Counted from the stretch's first letter, positions 1 through 8,747 are shown. The stretch is DNA of 64,000 nt from TA-20 sp035935115 (GCA_035935115.1 DASYXK010000001.1:1-64000); one strand, 5' to 3'. A program made the numbers and translations. Notes: generated by a model not told the origin, from the letters alone.

Positions 1-867
1 CATTTTACGAGCAACAAGCAGTTGAACATCAGATATATCCTCAAGCATTCTCTCTAATCTAATTGTATTATTGTAAATCTCATTTACAGCTTCCAATTGT
101 TGGGCATTTAGATTTGCAGCAACTGGATCATTAAGTGATTCGCAGTATCTCTTTATTGGTTCTAGAGGTAATTTACATTCTTGTGAAAGAGATAAATAAA
201 ATTCTTCCTTAAGCGAATTCATTTTTTGTAATTCTTCTAGTTGAATTTTTTGTCTTTCATGGTCTTGTATAACCTTCCTAGCCTCATAAATATCCGAAAT
301 ATCTCGGATTGCGGTATTGCTTCCAATTAGTTTACCCCTTTCATCATACATATTATTAGCACTTAGCAGCGCTGGAAATGCAGAACCATCTTTTCGTTTA
401 AACCAGATTTCTCTATTCTCAGCACGTCCTGTTTCTTTCCAAGATTCGAATGTGTTACGCATTTCTGTAATGCTTTGCTCTGCAACATGATCAAAAATTG
501 ATTTACCTATTACCTCATTTTTTGAAGAACCAAAGTTTTTTACATATTTTTGATTGCATTCAAGAATTATACCGTCAGTATTTACAGTACGTTGCATTAC
601 TGGTGATTCTTCATATAGAGTTCGATATTTGAGGCCATCTACAGAAGAAAGTGATTTCCTAGTTTCGACTTGATATGGTTGTGCTAAAAGAGGATTTTTA
701 TGGGTTCTACTGTTTGCCCACATGATAACTCCCCCTACAACAATTCCAGCAAGTCCAAGATAAAATGCATGATATGCATATGGAACTTTAGGATCTAAAC
801 CATAATCAATAACTGCCAATCCTATAATTATTAATAATAATCCGCCTGAAATCCCAAATGTATTCAT
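1..867 (-). CDS. PAS-domain sensor histidine kinase, N-terminal part (cut by window edge)
   Basis: Reading leftward from an ATG at 867, the frame is open to base 1, so the C-terminus lies outside the window. The visible 289 residues hold two hydrophobic segments (about 8-20 and 36-51, the second ending in a charged stretch), then a PAS domain at about 80-195 (motifs NTDGIILECNQKY and WFKRKDGSAFPALLSA, ending RDISDIYEA). A coiled linker follows, then the beginning of a HisKA-type helix. The expected H-box and ATPase domain would lie beyond the edge, so kinase activity is inferred. A TATA-like box at about 891-900 sits about 28 bp before the ATG, fitting a leaderless start. The ligand is unknown; PAS sensors of this type often respond to redox state or small molecules. 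Confidence 0.8.
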   Translation of the reverse strand, partial: MNTFGISGGLLLIIIGLAVIDYGLDPKVPYAYHAFYLGLAGIVVGGVIMWANSRTHKNPLLAQPYQVETRKSLSSVDGLKYRTLYEESPVMQRTVNTDGIILECNQKYVKNFGSSKNEVIGKSIFDHVAEQSITEMRNTFESWKETGRAENREIWFKRKDGSAFPALLSANNMYDERGKLIGSNTAIRDISDIYEARKVIQDHERQKIQLEELQKMNSLKEEFYLSLSQECKLPLEPIKRYCESLNDPVAANLNAQQLEAVNEIYNNTIRLERMLEDISDVQLLVARKM

Positions 868-1004
868 ACACTACTCCAAAAAATATTGTATGTTATATAA
901 TCCAATACGGTAATGTATAAAATAATTTTTCGAATAGCATCCCCAGTCAATAAATATTAAACGTGAAACTAGGAGATTAACTTTTCAGGTTTTACAAATC
1001 TAAA

Positions 1005-1541
1005 TCATTCTAAAACTAGAATCAAGTTATCCAAAAATTCTTGGATCCTAGTTTTTATTCCATCGATTACTTTTTTGAGTTCATTGTTTGTAATACGCGC
1101 TTCATGAATTCGCAAGTTTTTTGAGGCATGATCCATCCCATGTTTTGTTATGAATTCGTTAAATTTCTCAAGATATTGACTTGTGATTATAAGATGACTA
1201 TTGTTTTCAATTTCAGATATAGATTGATAAATTATTGATTTTCCAAAAAGTTCCAATATGTCAGGTGGTAGTGGCACCGCACTTCCATAAACATCATAAA
1301 ATAACCAATTAGTTTTTCTATACGAAGGAAGATTGTCATAAAGTTCATCCTTAGTTTTGTATAAACCAAGATAACCGTTTAATTCTAAATCTATCCATGA
1401 ATTTTTATCAGATATTACCAGGTATTTACAGATGGTTTTACATGATTGCAAGATCTCATGTAGAGATTTTTTCTCATCCAAAAGTTCTATACTTACCGTT
1501 TTTGCTAATTTTAATGCCTCATCTTTTTTATTTTGGCTCAA
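1005..1541 (-). CDS. AbiTii-domain protein (abortive-infection-associated family)
   Basis: A 178-aa protein with a TTG start at 1541. Residues 49-57 (WIDLELNGY), the LPSYR element at 71-75, and a following short beta-rich stretch with a PLPPDILE motif at about 90-97 match what I recall of the AbiTii domain, a domain named for its association with abortive-infection and other defence contexts and without a proven biochemical activity. No signal peptide or membrane segment is visible, so it should be cytoplasmic. It lies 118 bp downstream of, and on the same strand as, a D12-class adenine methyltransferase, and just before the sensor kinase. A defence or stress function is inferred only from family and neighbour. 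Confidence 0.55.
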   Translation of the reverse strand: MSQNKKDEALKLAKTVSIELLDEKKSLHEILQSCKTICKYLVISDKNSWIDLELNGYLGLYKTKDELYDNLPSYRKTNWLFYDVYGSAVPLPPDILELFGKSIIYQSISEIENNSHLIITSQYLEKFNEFITKHGMDHASKNLRIHEARITNNELKKVIDGIKTRIQEFLDNLILVLE

Positions 1542-1659
1542 GATATCAAACTATTGTATTATTGTCCATGATTTTACTTTATCTTACAGACGCACGTAAA
1601 GAGATTTTGCAAAAATCATAGTTTGTAGACAAATCAGTATAGAATAAAATTTAGGGTTT

Positions 1660-2526
1660 TTAATAATTTTTTATTAAGATTTCAGTATGTCCAGTTCTCT
1701 TCTTTGAATTTGAATTTATGAATCGATTTGTATTTATTTCTATCATATTATCAGAATATTCGGAGAATAATTCTATTACTTCTTGTGATTTGGAATTTGA
1801 AAGCATAATCTTGCAACCTTTAGAATCAAGTTTTTTAAATTCGGTAAAGAGTCTTTCCTGATCTTTGTAGTCAAAGTTATCATTTGTATAGCTAGTAAAG
1901 TTTGCAGTAGAGCTCACTGGCTGATAGGGCGGATCCAAATACACAAAATCATCTTCTTGCGCTCTCCTAAGTGCAGTAGTGAAATCTTCACATTTTATTG
2001 AAATTCCTTTTGATTGTAAAACATGACTAAGTACCTGGAGGTTTTCTTTGTTTACTATGTTTGGATTTACATACTTCCCTATTGGCACATTGAATTTTCC
2101 TTTACTGTTTACTCGGTACAGACCATTAAAACAAGTCTTGTTCAGAAATATGAGTCTTGAAACTTGGTCAATTTGGTTTTTTGGATTACTGTCTCTTACT
2201 TGATAATAATATTCTTCAGTATTTTTAAAGTAATTTTCTGAGTGTTCTTCTAATGACATTATCAGTTCATTTACCTTGTCACGAATTGTGACATATGATA
2301 GAATCAATGTGGAGTTCAAATCAGATACAAAACACTTTAGTTGTGAATTTTTAGACATCAAATGAAACAAAACTGCTCCGCCGCCTAAAAATGGTTCAAA
2401 ATATGTATTAAAATTTTTTGGAGTATGTTGTGACAATATTGGTAAAAGTTGTCTTTTTCCACCCGCCCATTTTACAAACGGTTTGGGTACAACAGATGTG
2501 ATTTGTTTGTATTGTTGTTTCAACAT
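1660..2526 (-). CDS. D12-class (Dam/DpnM-type) N6-adenine DNA methyltransferase
   Basis: A 288-aa enzyme that should transfer a methyl group from S-adenosylmethionine to adenine N6 in DNA. The family signatures are in order: FVKWAGGK (17-24) and EPFLGGGAVLFHL (44-56) for SAM binding, FNGLYR (133-138), and the catalytic DPPY at 198-201. Length is normal for DpnM/Dam/MboIA-type enzymes, whose usual target is GATC; the target here cannot be read from the sequence. No restriction endonuclease gene is adjacent, so this is an orphan methyltransferase or is paired functionally with the AbiTii-domain gene downstream. The start at 2526 gives the usual short N-terminal arm before the KWAGGK motif. Confidence 0.9.
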   Translation of the reverse strand: MLKQQYKQITSVVPKPFVKWAGGKRQLLPILSQHTPKNFNTYFEPFLGGGAVLFHLMSKNSQLKCFVSDLNSTLILSYVTIRDKVNELIMSLEEHSENYFKNTEEYYYQVRDSNPKNQIDQVSRLIFLNKTCFNGLYRVNSKGKFNVPIGKYVNPNIVNKENLQVLSHVLQSKGISIKCEDFTTALRRAQEDDFVYLDPPYQPVSSTANFTSYTNDNFDYKDQERLFTEFKKLDSKGCKIMLSNSKSQEVIELFSEYSDNMIEINTNRFINSNSKKRTGHTEILIKNY

Positions 2527-2674
2527 ACAATAGTATCAAAATTTTATTTTGCACGATATGACAATAAAAGATCACACGTTGTGTAACTTTTTTTAATCAA
2601 GATAATGAGATTTTTTAAAATTAGTTATAGAATATTCTAGTTAGTAATAAAAATAAAGTAAAAGGAAAGGGAAG

Positions 2675-3325
2675 TTAGTCCCACTTACTCCAAGCTGCCA
2701 TCCATCTATATGTCCACGTTGTCAATTTGCAGCCTAAAGCTGTCATTGTAACTGACAGAACAGCACCGGCACCCGCACCTAGCGCGACCGGACTATCATA
2801 GAACTTTCCAACTTGAGGTTCTATCGGAGTCATGTATGGAGGCAATGTAGTTCTTGGGTATTTGAATGCAGTCTCTAGCGGATCGTCTATCGTTATGAGA
2901 TTTATCATGTTGAACATTGGCAGAGACATTCCACAAAGCACACCACCCATTAGTATGAGAGAGTGTTTGTTCTTCTTTGTTGCCCAATATACCAAGTCCA
3001 TCAGCATAGCAGATGGAATCCAAACTGGTACAACTATGAAGCTATATGGATATCCTAGTGAGAACCACGCTCCTTTTGCAATCCATGTATACACCGTCAT
3101 TATCAGTGCATAGTAAGTTGCAGTTCCTGGAACTCCAGTGAATGTAAGGTAGTACGCGGCACCGACAGCAAGCATGAGTGTCTGTGATACTGAAAATACC
3201 ACAAATGAAGTCCATGCCCAGTCAGTATAGAATATGTAGTCTCCGGCATTAATGGTCAACAAGGTAGAGTTGACTGCTACCACTACTATAAACAAGTAGT
3301 GAGTACATCGTCTTAGCCAGACCAT
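2675..3325 (-). CDS. amoA: Ammonia monooxygenase subunit A
   Basis: A 216-aa integral membrane protein immediately recognisable as archaeal AmoA: it opens MVWLRRCTHYLFIVVV, has about six hydrophobic segments and ends AAWSKWD. AMO oxidises ammonia to hydroxylamine with O2 and two electrons in the cytoplasmic membrane; AmoA is one of the three core subunits with AmoB and AmoC. The length is that of other archaeal AmoA proteins. A TATA-like box 22-32 bp before the ATG implies a leaderless mRNA independent of amoX. A C/T-rich tract directly follows the stop on the coding strand and may end transcription. Confidence 0.98.
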   Translation of the reverse strand: MVWLRRCTHYLFIVVVAVNSTLLTINAGDYIFYTDWAWTSFVVFSVSQTLMLAVGAAYYLTFTGVPGTATYYALIMTVYTWIAKGAWFSLGYPYSFIVVPVWIPSAMLMDLVYWATKKNKHSLILMGGVLCGMSLPMFNMINLITIDDPLETAFKYPRTTLPPYMTPIEPQVGKFYDSPVALGAGAGAVLSVTMTALGCKLTTWTYRWMAAWSKWD

Positions 3326-3346
3326 TAGCCAGTATGATAGATGCGT

Positions 3347-3357
3347 TGTATATAAAA
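3347..3357 (-). promoter_or_regulatory. amoA TATA-like box
   Basis: On the minus strand this reads TTTTATATACA, an archaeal box-A-like element centred about 27 bp upstream of the amoA ATG. The spacing places the transcription start at or next to the start codon, so amoA is probably leaderless and separately transcribed. Confidence 0.65.
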
Positions 3358-3455
3358 TTTTACGTAGGTAGTGGGATCAGGTTTTATACAACATCATAAT
3401 TGCTGATTTTACTTTCAAGAATCTAAAAATTAAAAGAAAAGGGGATTGAAAATTC

Positions 3456-3821
3456 CTATGCGCCGAAGAAGAAAGAGTCAGTCAAGATTGTAGCTATCGC
3501 GATAGCTGTAATGATTCCTGCAGTTGCACCATCGTATGTTCTTTCCTTCGCAGTACCCTCGGTGGTACATTTTACACACAGCAAATAACCAATGGCTTCT
3601 ATAATTGTCAACACCGTTAGAGCAAAGTGTGCGCTCGGTGGAGGATAAGCCCATGGATAATAGGTAACTGCTACAGCAACTCCACCCCATGTTCCTAACC
3701 AACTGGCAACGAAAATGCCAGTGATCATTCCAAAGAGGTTTTCTGCACGCGTACCAATCATTTTGCTTACGTCGGAACTGGAAGCTCCGCCACCAGAACC
3801 AAATCCTTTTGGTAAAGTCAT
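3456..3821 (-). CDS. amoX: Archaeal AMO subunit AmoX
   Basis: A small multi-pass membrane protein between amoA and amoC, the position held by AmoX (the former hypothetical gene of the archaeal amo cluster). It starts MTLPKGFGSGGGASSSDV and has about three to four hydrophobic segments, with a Cys pair in LLCVKC. I chose the ATG at 3821 (121 aa) over one at 3872 because a TATA-like CTTAAAAG (3844-3852, minus strand) lies about 27 bp before 3821 and inside the longer reading. AmoX is now regarded as a structural component of the archaeal AMO complex; its catalytic role is not known. Confidence 0.88.
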   Translation of the reverse strand: MTLPKGFGSGGGASSSDVSKMIGTRAENLFGMITGIFVASWLGTWGGVAVAVTYYPWAYPPPSAHFALTVLTIIEAIGYLLCVKCTTEGTAKERTYDGATAGIITAIAIATILTDSFFFGA

Positions 3822-3903
3822 TTGGGTAATTATTAATCCGTATGCTTTTAAGTCTTTCTTAGATGAGAACAAAATGCTTTACGCATTAGGGATCTAAAAA
3901 TAA

Positions 3904-3923
3904 TAAAAAATGCGCTTTTGCGC
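3904..3923 (-). terminator. Hairpin terminator between amoC and amoX
   Basis: Downstream of the amoC stop the minus strand carries GCGC-AAAA-GCGC (3912-3923) followed by a run of T (3904-3910). This is a compact intrinsic-terminator-like hairpin, supporting separate transcription of amoC and amoX. Confidence 0.55.
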
Positions 3924-3931
3924 GCCTTTTT

Positions 3932-4495
3932 CTATGGGATGGATCTACTGTACAATTTGCCTTCTAGAGCCATCTTGTACATTTCTGCAACGTATGGGTT
4001 CTCACCAGGGGTTTCTGCTCCAAGCTCGACTAGTCGTGCATATACTCTAACTACATAGGCAAGTGCGCCCATGAAAGCAACTACGACACCCATGTTAAAC
4101 ATCCAGTGGTTTGGTACTGCAAAGATTTCCTCTACATACCAGAAGTGCCACATCTCGTTTACACCTATTGTGAACATTGTTGCCAAGTAACCAAGTATGG
4201 TCATTTTAAGGCCAGTGTTCATGGAGTTGTTTGGACCCCTTAGGATAGGTACTTTTCTGTCATACATTGCCACTGATGCCCAACCTAATGGAAGAGCAAT
4301 AAAGTGACTGTATAACCACCAATGTGCTGGTGTAAATGCGCTATCTCTGATAGATGTTTGATGGAGTGAGCCATCAACGAAGTTGTCTACTTCCACTGAA
4401 GCAGCGATAGATCCCATTGCGATGACGATTAACCAGATCTTTTTCAGTCTGTGTATCTCGACTTCTTTTGGAATCAGTGCGGGCATTTGTGCCAT
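3932..4495 (-). CDS. amoC: Ammonia monooxygenase subunit C
   Basis: A 187-aa membrane protein of archaeal AmoC length. It keeps the metal-ligand pattern known from the PmoC/AmoC family: Asp41, His45 and His58 form the DxxxH(x12)H copper-site motif. A second set, Asn113, His117 and His130, resembles the Asn/His/His CuD ligands described for PmoC. This subunit is considered to carry the likely catalytic copper site of the enzyme. A TATA-like box about 27 bp upstream of the ATG implies a leaderless transcript, and a hairpin terminator follows the gene. It is divergent from amoB. Confidence 0.97.
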   Translation of the reverse strand: MAQMPALIPKEVEIHRLKKIWLIVIAMGSIAASVEVDNFVDGSLHQTSIRDSAFTPAHWWLYSHFIALPLGWASVAMYDRKVPILRGPNNSMNTGLKMTILGYLATMFTIGVNEMWHFWYVEEIFAVPNHWMFNMGVVVAFMGALAYVVRVYARLVELGAETPGENPYVAEMYKMALEGKLYSRSIP

Positions 4496-4516
4496 ACAGG
4501 ATGTGATGATATTTCA

Positions 4517-4528
4517 ATATATAAAGCA
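4517..4528 (-). promoter_or_regulatory. amoC TATA-like box
   Basis: Minus-strand CTTTATATATTG centred about 27 bp upstream of the amoC start codon; typical archaeal box A spacing for a leaderless message. Confidence 0.6.
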
Positions 4529-4771
4529 TGAGTAATTAATTGATAGTTTTTTTTATATTTTATAGCAATATTGTAAACTATTATTGAAAATCATAACGCA
4601 GAATTCTCTAAATAACGAGTAATTCTTATATTAAAAAAACTGGCCTTCAATGTTTATCATCAACGTTTATCATTACCTTTATCAAAATTTTTCTCATATT
4701 TGGATTAGATCTCTCATTACAAAGGTAAAACATATATCGTTGTTCTTTCTCTGATGCATTAGTTACGTGAT

Positions 4772-5338
4772 ATGGTAGATAAGAAATTAATCGTAGCAGC
4801 ACTTGGTGTAATTGTAGCACTTGGAGCAGTTGGACCATCACTGGCTCAAATGTTCCAGCATGCAGAAGCGCATGGTGTACAGGCACAACTACAAAGTCGT
4901 TTTGTTAGGATAGATGGTGAAACATGGTCAAAACAATCTGTTCATACTGGTGAAACCCTCACAGTATCAGGCAAATTCGTTAGTCTCGTACAAAGAGACC
5001 TAAGAGGCTGGTATACTGTATATGGTGACTCTGCTAATGCAGGAAACAGATGGGAGATTGTAGCAAGAGACCCACCTGGTAACGTCATAGACATTCCAGG
5101 AAACTCGGTCATTCCTTACACATTGACAATCAGGGCTCTAGAACCAGCAGTCTATCACATGCACACACAGCTTAACATCGCAAGTATAGGCCCAGGACTT
5201 GGTCCAGGACAAACAATTGTGGTCACAGGAGATCCAATCATAAAGCCAATTCCATACACAAATGTAGCCTATCAGTCGATAATAATTGGCGTTGGTTATG
5301 TTGTAACGTTTGCAACAAGACCGTGGCAAGTGATTTAA
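4772..5338 (+). CDS. amoB: Ammonia monooxygenase subunit B
   Basis: A 188-aa archaeal-type AmoB, much shorter than bacterial AmoB/PmoB because the second cupredoxin-like domain is reduced. Residues 4-26 form a signal peptide; cleavage after the AEA at 31-33 would expose His34 as the mature N-terminus, matching the N-terminal copper-binding His of PmoB. The paired ligands appear as His129-x-His131 in YHMHTQLNI. A hydrophobic segment at about 166-181 anchors the C-terminus. A TATA-like ACATATATC at 4728-4736 lies about 40 bp upstream, suggesting a short leader here, unlike amoA, amoX and amoC. A pyrimidine-rich tract follows the stop. Confidence 0.97.
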   Translation: MVDKKLIVAALGVIVALGAVGPSLAQMFQHAEAHGVQAQLQSRFVRIDGETWSKQSVHTGETLTVSGKFVSLVQRDLRGWYTVYGDSANAGNRWEIVARDPPGNVIDIPGNSVIPYTLTIRALEPAVYHMHTQLNIASIGPGLGPGQTIVVTGDPIIKPIPYTNVAYQSIIIGVGYVVTFATRPWQVI

Positions 5339-5444
5339 AACAAATTCCCCCTCTCTTTTCATTTTATCAAAGTCACATTGGACAATATAATCAAACTATA
5401 TTCATCTCATAATTCTGTCAAGACATTGTTGATCAATCCTGACT

Positions 5445-5708
5445 TTAACCAAACATACCAGTTGGCATACGATTGTATTTCAAAGTCCATTTTCTTACAA
5501 AGTATACAGGCACACCAACCGTTAGTGGTAAAGCAAAAATCACTCCAAATGGCCATGGAATAATCGTTTGAACCAAAGCATCTACAAGAAAAATAATCAA
5601 TTCTATAACCAATCCTTTTGTAAATTTTCTAATTCTGTAAAAAGCTATAAGCTGAGTTATAAAACTGGGGATTATGGCCAGTATCATCTGACCACGCATA
5701 CCAACCAT
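5445..5708 (-). CDS. Small membrane protein, unknown function
   Basis: An 87-aa protein (an internal ATG at 5699 would give 84 aa) with about three hydrophobic stretches (roughly 6-25, 34-50, 53-70) and a basic C-terminus (VRKWTLKYNR). It is convergent with amoB. I do not recognise a family; the position beside amoB may be conserved in related organisms, but that needs comparison. It could be an accessory membrane protein or simply an unrelated neighbour. Confidence 0.6.
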   Translation of the reverse strand: MVGMRGQMILAIIPSFITQLIAFYRIRKFTKGLVIELIIFLVDALVQTIIPWPFGVIFALPLTVGVPVYFVRKWTLKYNRMPTGMFG

Positions 5709-5784
5709 TTTTTACAATTGATAGCCAATGTATTTTTAGTTTTGTCTTACAGAAATTTTTAATGATGAGCATTTCTTTCAAAAT

Positions 5785-6003
5785 GTGTTGAGTAGCATTA
5801 TTCTTAAAATTGCAATAATTCTAATAATAACAGCCGCAGCCATACAAGTAATCCATGTTCCTTCAGATCATAATTCTCCAGTATTATCTATTTTTCAGAA
5901 TTCAGACATAACTAATGCATTATCAATCATCCAATACATCTTTGCCATAACTGGAATTTTCTTAATAGTCAAATTTATCATAGATAAAATATTCAAAAAA
6001 TAA
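5785..6003 (+). CDS. Small two-helix membrane protein, unknown function
   Basis: A 72-aa protein starting with GTG at 5785, or the adjacent TTG. Hydrophobic segments at about 4-24 and 46-66 flank a short outward loop with HVPSDHNSP, and the C-terminus is lysine-rich (DKIFKK), predicting both termini inside. No family recognised. It is short, so the coding call rests on its membrane-protein composition and its place between two genes of opposite orientation. Confidence 0.5.
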   Translation: MLSSIILKIAIILIITAAAIQVIHVPSDHNSPVLSIFQNSDITNALSIIQYIFAITGIFLIVKFIIDKIFKK

Positions 6004-6019
6004 ATCTTGAATTTTTGTT

Positions 6020-6712
6020 TTAATCTTTTATTATTAGATTGTCAAAATAGGCGCCAGTGTCTTTTTTTGTCCATAAACCAGACTGTCCATTTTGATTATG
6101 TTGATCATATCTTTGAAGAAGTAATTTACCATCTAAATAACCTGCAATTCCTTGTGCAGACACATCAGCAGTTATTGTATGCCATTGACCAATAGTAACA
6201 TTTGTTTGTTTATCTTCAATACACAATAGCTTTCCAGGATCATGTCTGCATAATGAAAATAGATTATTCTTTGCATCTGCTACGAGTACAAAATAATGAT
6301 CGGGATCAACTAATCTTACAATTAATCCTGCAGCTTGATCTTTTTGTCCGGAATTAATCTTAAATTGTACACTTGTTTCTGAGTTTGTACTCACAATACC
6401 ATCAGGCATTAGTTGTATGTGATAATCAAATGTAGTATCATTATCCGGCAATTTAGCGAGCACGTTTGGTTTAGATGGTGCAGATGGATCAGATTTGACA
6501 ACCCAGAACCCAGGTTGTGCATCAGTTTGAAGATATGAGAAACCATCAGGTACAGTACCATCCTTGTAAGAATCAAAATTCCATTCTTTGGCAGTCTTAT
6601 AGGGAGCAGTTTGTATTACATTGTAATATGCAAATGTAATACCGATTATTGCTACGACTGATGCAATAGCGTATCTTTTTTTTCTTCCCCAGTGTACAGA
6701 TCTACTTGACAA
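6020..6712 (-). CDS. Membrane-anchored/secreted protein with concanavalin-like (LamG/DUF1080-type) fold
   Basis: A 230-aa protein with a TTG start; no ATG offers a better start. Residues 10-30 form one hydrophobic signal-anchor after a basic WGRKKR stretch. The rest looks extracytoplasmic: beta-strand-rich with SVQFKI, AAGLIVRLVDPDHYFVLV, GQWHTITADV and IAGYLDGKLLLQ, the pattern of the 3-keto-disaccharide-hydrolase/LamG-like jelly roll. Two cysteines (LCRHDPGKLLCIED) could form a disulfide. Likely a cell-surface carbohydrate- or ligand-binding protein; enzymatic activity is not shown by the sequence. Confidence 0.6.
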   Translation of the reverse strand: MSSRSVHWGRKKRYAIASVVAIIGITFAYYNVIQTAPYKTAKEWNFDSYKDGTVPDGFSYLQTDAQPGFWVVKSDPSAPSKPNVLAKLPDNDTTFDYHIQLMPDGIVSTNSETSVQFKINSGQKDQAAGLIVRLVDPDHYFVLVADAKNNLFSLCRHDPGKLLCIEDKQTNVTIGQWHTITADVSAQGIAGYLDGKLLLQRYDQHNQNGQSGLWTKKDTGAYFDNLIIKD

Positions 6713-6827
6713 TTAATCTCTGCCGTTATTACCAGTTTGTGATTGATATAAACATACTAAATACCACCAAATCCAGAAATGAAATCTAATTATGTTTTTT
6801 ATTGATGGTAAAATGTGTGATTTGTTT

Positions 6828-7049
6828 TTACTTTTTCCATTTTCTTGGCTTTTGTTTTTGTTTCCATTTATCAAAGCCCCATCTGGTTGCTGCAAAGACT
6901 CCAAGTGAAAAGAAAAAGCCTCCAATCCACAAGAAGAGTGCTTTACCTGTGTAAAATCCCCAAAAGAATCCAATAGCTGCACTTACAAATTCCAATATTA
7001 CAAAAACTGCCCACCTGTCAACCATCGATAAAGACAGGTAAATCCACAT
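6828..7049 (-). CDS. Small membrane protein with basic tail
   Basis: Up to 73 aa; the ATG at 7025 (MVDRWAVFVILEFV) gives a more natural 65-aa protein. Two hydrophobic helices (roughly VDRWAVFVILEFVSAAIGFFWG and LFLWIGGFFFSLGVFAAT in two parts) are followed by a strongly basic tail (KWKQKQKPRKWKK), predicting an inside C-terminus. No family recognised. It lies between the lectin-fold protein and amt on the same strand, with no sign of an operon. Confidence 0.55.
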   Translation of the reverse strand: MWIYLSLSMVDRWAVFVILEFVSAAIGFFWGFYTGKALFLWIGGFFFSLGVFAATRWGFDKWKQKQKPRKWKK

Positions 7050-7194
7050 CCTTTTTACCGTTTCTCAAGTTTGTACAAATACTACAAAGTAAACATGAAA
7101 CAATTTGAAAGGATTGTCTGGAAAAATTCCTAAAGTATAATTTGAAAATATGTTAAGATTTAATAAAATTAAAATTATAGAAAGAAAAATCTTT

Positions 7195-8700
7195 CTAGGT
7201 TTCACTCATGTTATAGGCTCTTTCTCCTACTTGCGAGATATCCAAGCCTATTTCTTCTTCTTTTGGTGTGACTCTAACACCACCGGGCCAAATCACATCT
7301 TGAATCTTCCAGATCAAGAGCGTTATACCAAAGGCCCATGTTGCTGCAAATCCTGCGCCTATTGCATTAACCAGTTCTTGTTGAGGATTGCCAAAGAACA
7401 AACCATCGTTTGCAAATGGGTTAATGCGTTTTTCACTAAATGCACCAGTCAATAGTGCACCAACAACACCGCCCATACCGTGTACTGGCCAAGTGTCCAA
7501 TGCATCATCTATCCTTCTCCTATTCTTTATTATCAAACAATAGAAGCATACTGTTGCACAAGCAAACCCTACTATTATTGAAGCATAGACTCCTATGAAT
7601 CCTGACGCCGGCGTAATTGCAACTAGACCTGCTACTGCACCAGCTGAAGCACCCATTGCACTAGTCTTTCCAGTGTGAGCCCAAGCGAGGAATACCCACC
7701 ACATTGCTGCAACTGCAGTAGCAATGTTAGTATTTTGGAATGCTTCTGTCTCCAAGAAACCTGCAAAGCCTGCACTTCCTGGGTTAAAACCGAACCAACC
7801 AAACCAAAGTAAAGTAGCACCCAACATGACCAACGGAATTGAATGTGGTTCAAATGGTGCTTTACCATATCCTATTCTTCTTCCTAGAAACATTGCTGTT
7901 GCTAATCCTGCAAATCCTGATGTGATGTGGATGACTGTACCACCTGCAAAGTCTTCAGCACCAATGTGAGCTAACCAGCCTACTGCAGTTCCTTGACTTC
8001 CTAATGACCAGTTTGCATGACCTGCAACATCATAAATGAAAGTGGTCCATAGTACTACATGTATCATAAATGCACTCATCTTTACCCTATCTGCATAACC
8101 CGCTATAGCTAATGCGGGTGTGATGGCAGCGAACATGAGTTGGAACATTACATATGCCAAATGTGGAATAGTGGGAGCATATACATCTGCAGGTGCATTA
8201 GTGAATACATTATTCAACCCAACCCAATCAAAATTCCCAATAAAACCATATGGATCAGCACTTGGACCAAACATTATGGAGTAGCCCCATACTACCCATT
8301 GAATACTAACTATAGCATAAACCAAAAAGTTCTGTAAAATAACTGTTAATGCATTCTTTCTTCTTGTCATACCACCATATAGGAATCCTACACCACCAGG
8401 AGTCATTATCATGACGAAGGATGCAGCTGCATACATGAATGTAGTATCACCAGTATCAATGCATGGAGCATTACTTCCTCCAAAAGTTCCATTGCCTGGA
8501 GGTTTCATTGGCTGAGCACAATGTATCTCTGTAGTCGCGTTTGGATTAGCTAATTTGTTTATTGAACCAAATTGAGCATGTGCGTCTTGAATTGCTGTAA
8601 ATCCTGCAACTGTAACAAGTAAAGCTGCTACTGCAAAAACTAATGGCCATTTATTTTTAGTTACAAATTGAAATGATGTTGCTTGTAATGCTCCTGACAT
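7195..8700 (-). CDS. amt: Ammonium transporter Amt
   Basis: A 501-aa Amt/Rh-family channel that conducts ammonia/ammonium across the cytoplasmic membrane. An N-terminal hydrophobic stretch ending AHA at about 40-42 looks like a cleavable signal. A family-specific external extension follows with two cysteines (61 and 80), then about 11 membrane helices. Functional residues are visible: Asp224 in the YDVAGHANW element and the twin-His pair His258 (TVIHITSG) and His407 (WPVHGMGG). The cytosolic tail GGVRVTPKEEEIGLDISQVGE-type is the PII-contact region of Amt proteins. The TATA-like box lies about 27 bp before the ATG; its promoter is nearly duplicated at 12.1 kb. Confidence 0.96.
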   Translation of the reverse strand: MSGALQATSFQFVTKNKWPLVFAVAALLVTVAGFTAIQDAHAQFGSINKLANPNATTEIHCAQPMKPPGNGTFGGSNAPCIDTGDTTFMYAAASFVMIMTPGGVGFLYGGMTRRKNALTVILQNFLVYAIVSIQWVVWGYSIMFGPSADPYGFIGNFDWVGLNNVFTNAPADVYAPTIPHLAYVMFQLMFAAITPALAIAGYADRVKMSAFMIHVVLWTTFIYDVAGHANWSLGSQGTAVGWLAHIGAEDFAGGTVIHITSGFAGLATAMFLGRRIGYGKAPFEPHSIPLVMLGATLLWFGWFGFNPGSAGFAGFLETEAFQNTNIATAVAAMWWVFLAWAHTGKTSAMGASAGAVAGLVAITPASGFIGVYASIIVGFACATVCFYCLIIKNRRRIDDALDTWPVHGMGGVVGALLTGAFSEKRINPFANDGLFFGNPQQELVNAIGAGFAATWAFGITLLIWKIQDVIWPGGVRVTPKEEEIGLDISQVGERAYNMSET

Positions 8701-8747
8701 CTCTTCGAATTCTGTACTGCAACTATAAAAGGTATTTTATCCTAGAA
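8698..8747 (-). promoter_or_regulatory. amt promoter block, copy 1 of a duplicated promoter
   Basis: It contains CTTTTATAG (8724-8732, minus strand) about 27 bp before the amt ATG. Over the 47 bases just upstream of the start codon, 40 are identical by my count to the segment upstream of the gene starting at 12095; similarity continues into the first codons (ATGTCAGGAG versus ATGTCTGGAG). Confidence 0.75.

Noticed and set aside
1660..2526. Complete restriction-modification system
   Set aside because: Only the methyltransferase is visible; neither neighbour has an endonuclease motif.
3822..3872. Longer N-terminus for AmoX
   Set aside because: The putative TATA box for the gene lies within this segment, and the shorter start gives the expected leaderless spacing and N-terminus.
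4647..4886. Minus-strand frame spanning the amoC-amoB gap
   Set aside because: It is antisense to the amoB signal peptide and promoter; composition is not protein-like.
7150..7455. Plus-strand reading frame with many cysteines opposite amt
   Set aside because: It lies on the reverse complement of the amt C-terminal coding region; amt is clearly real, and the opposite frame shows no family pattern.
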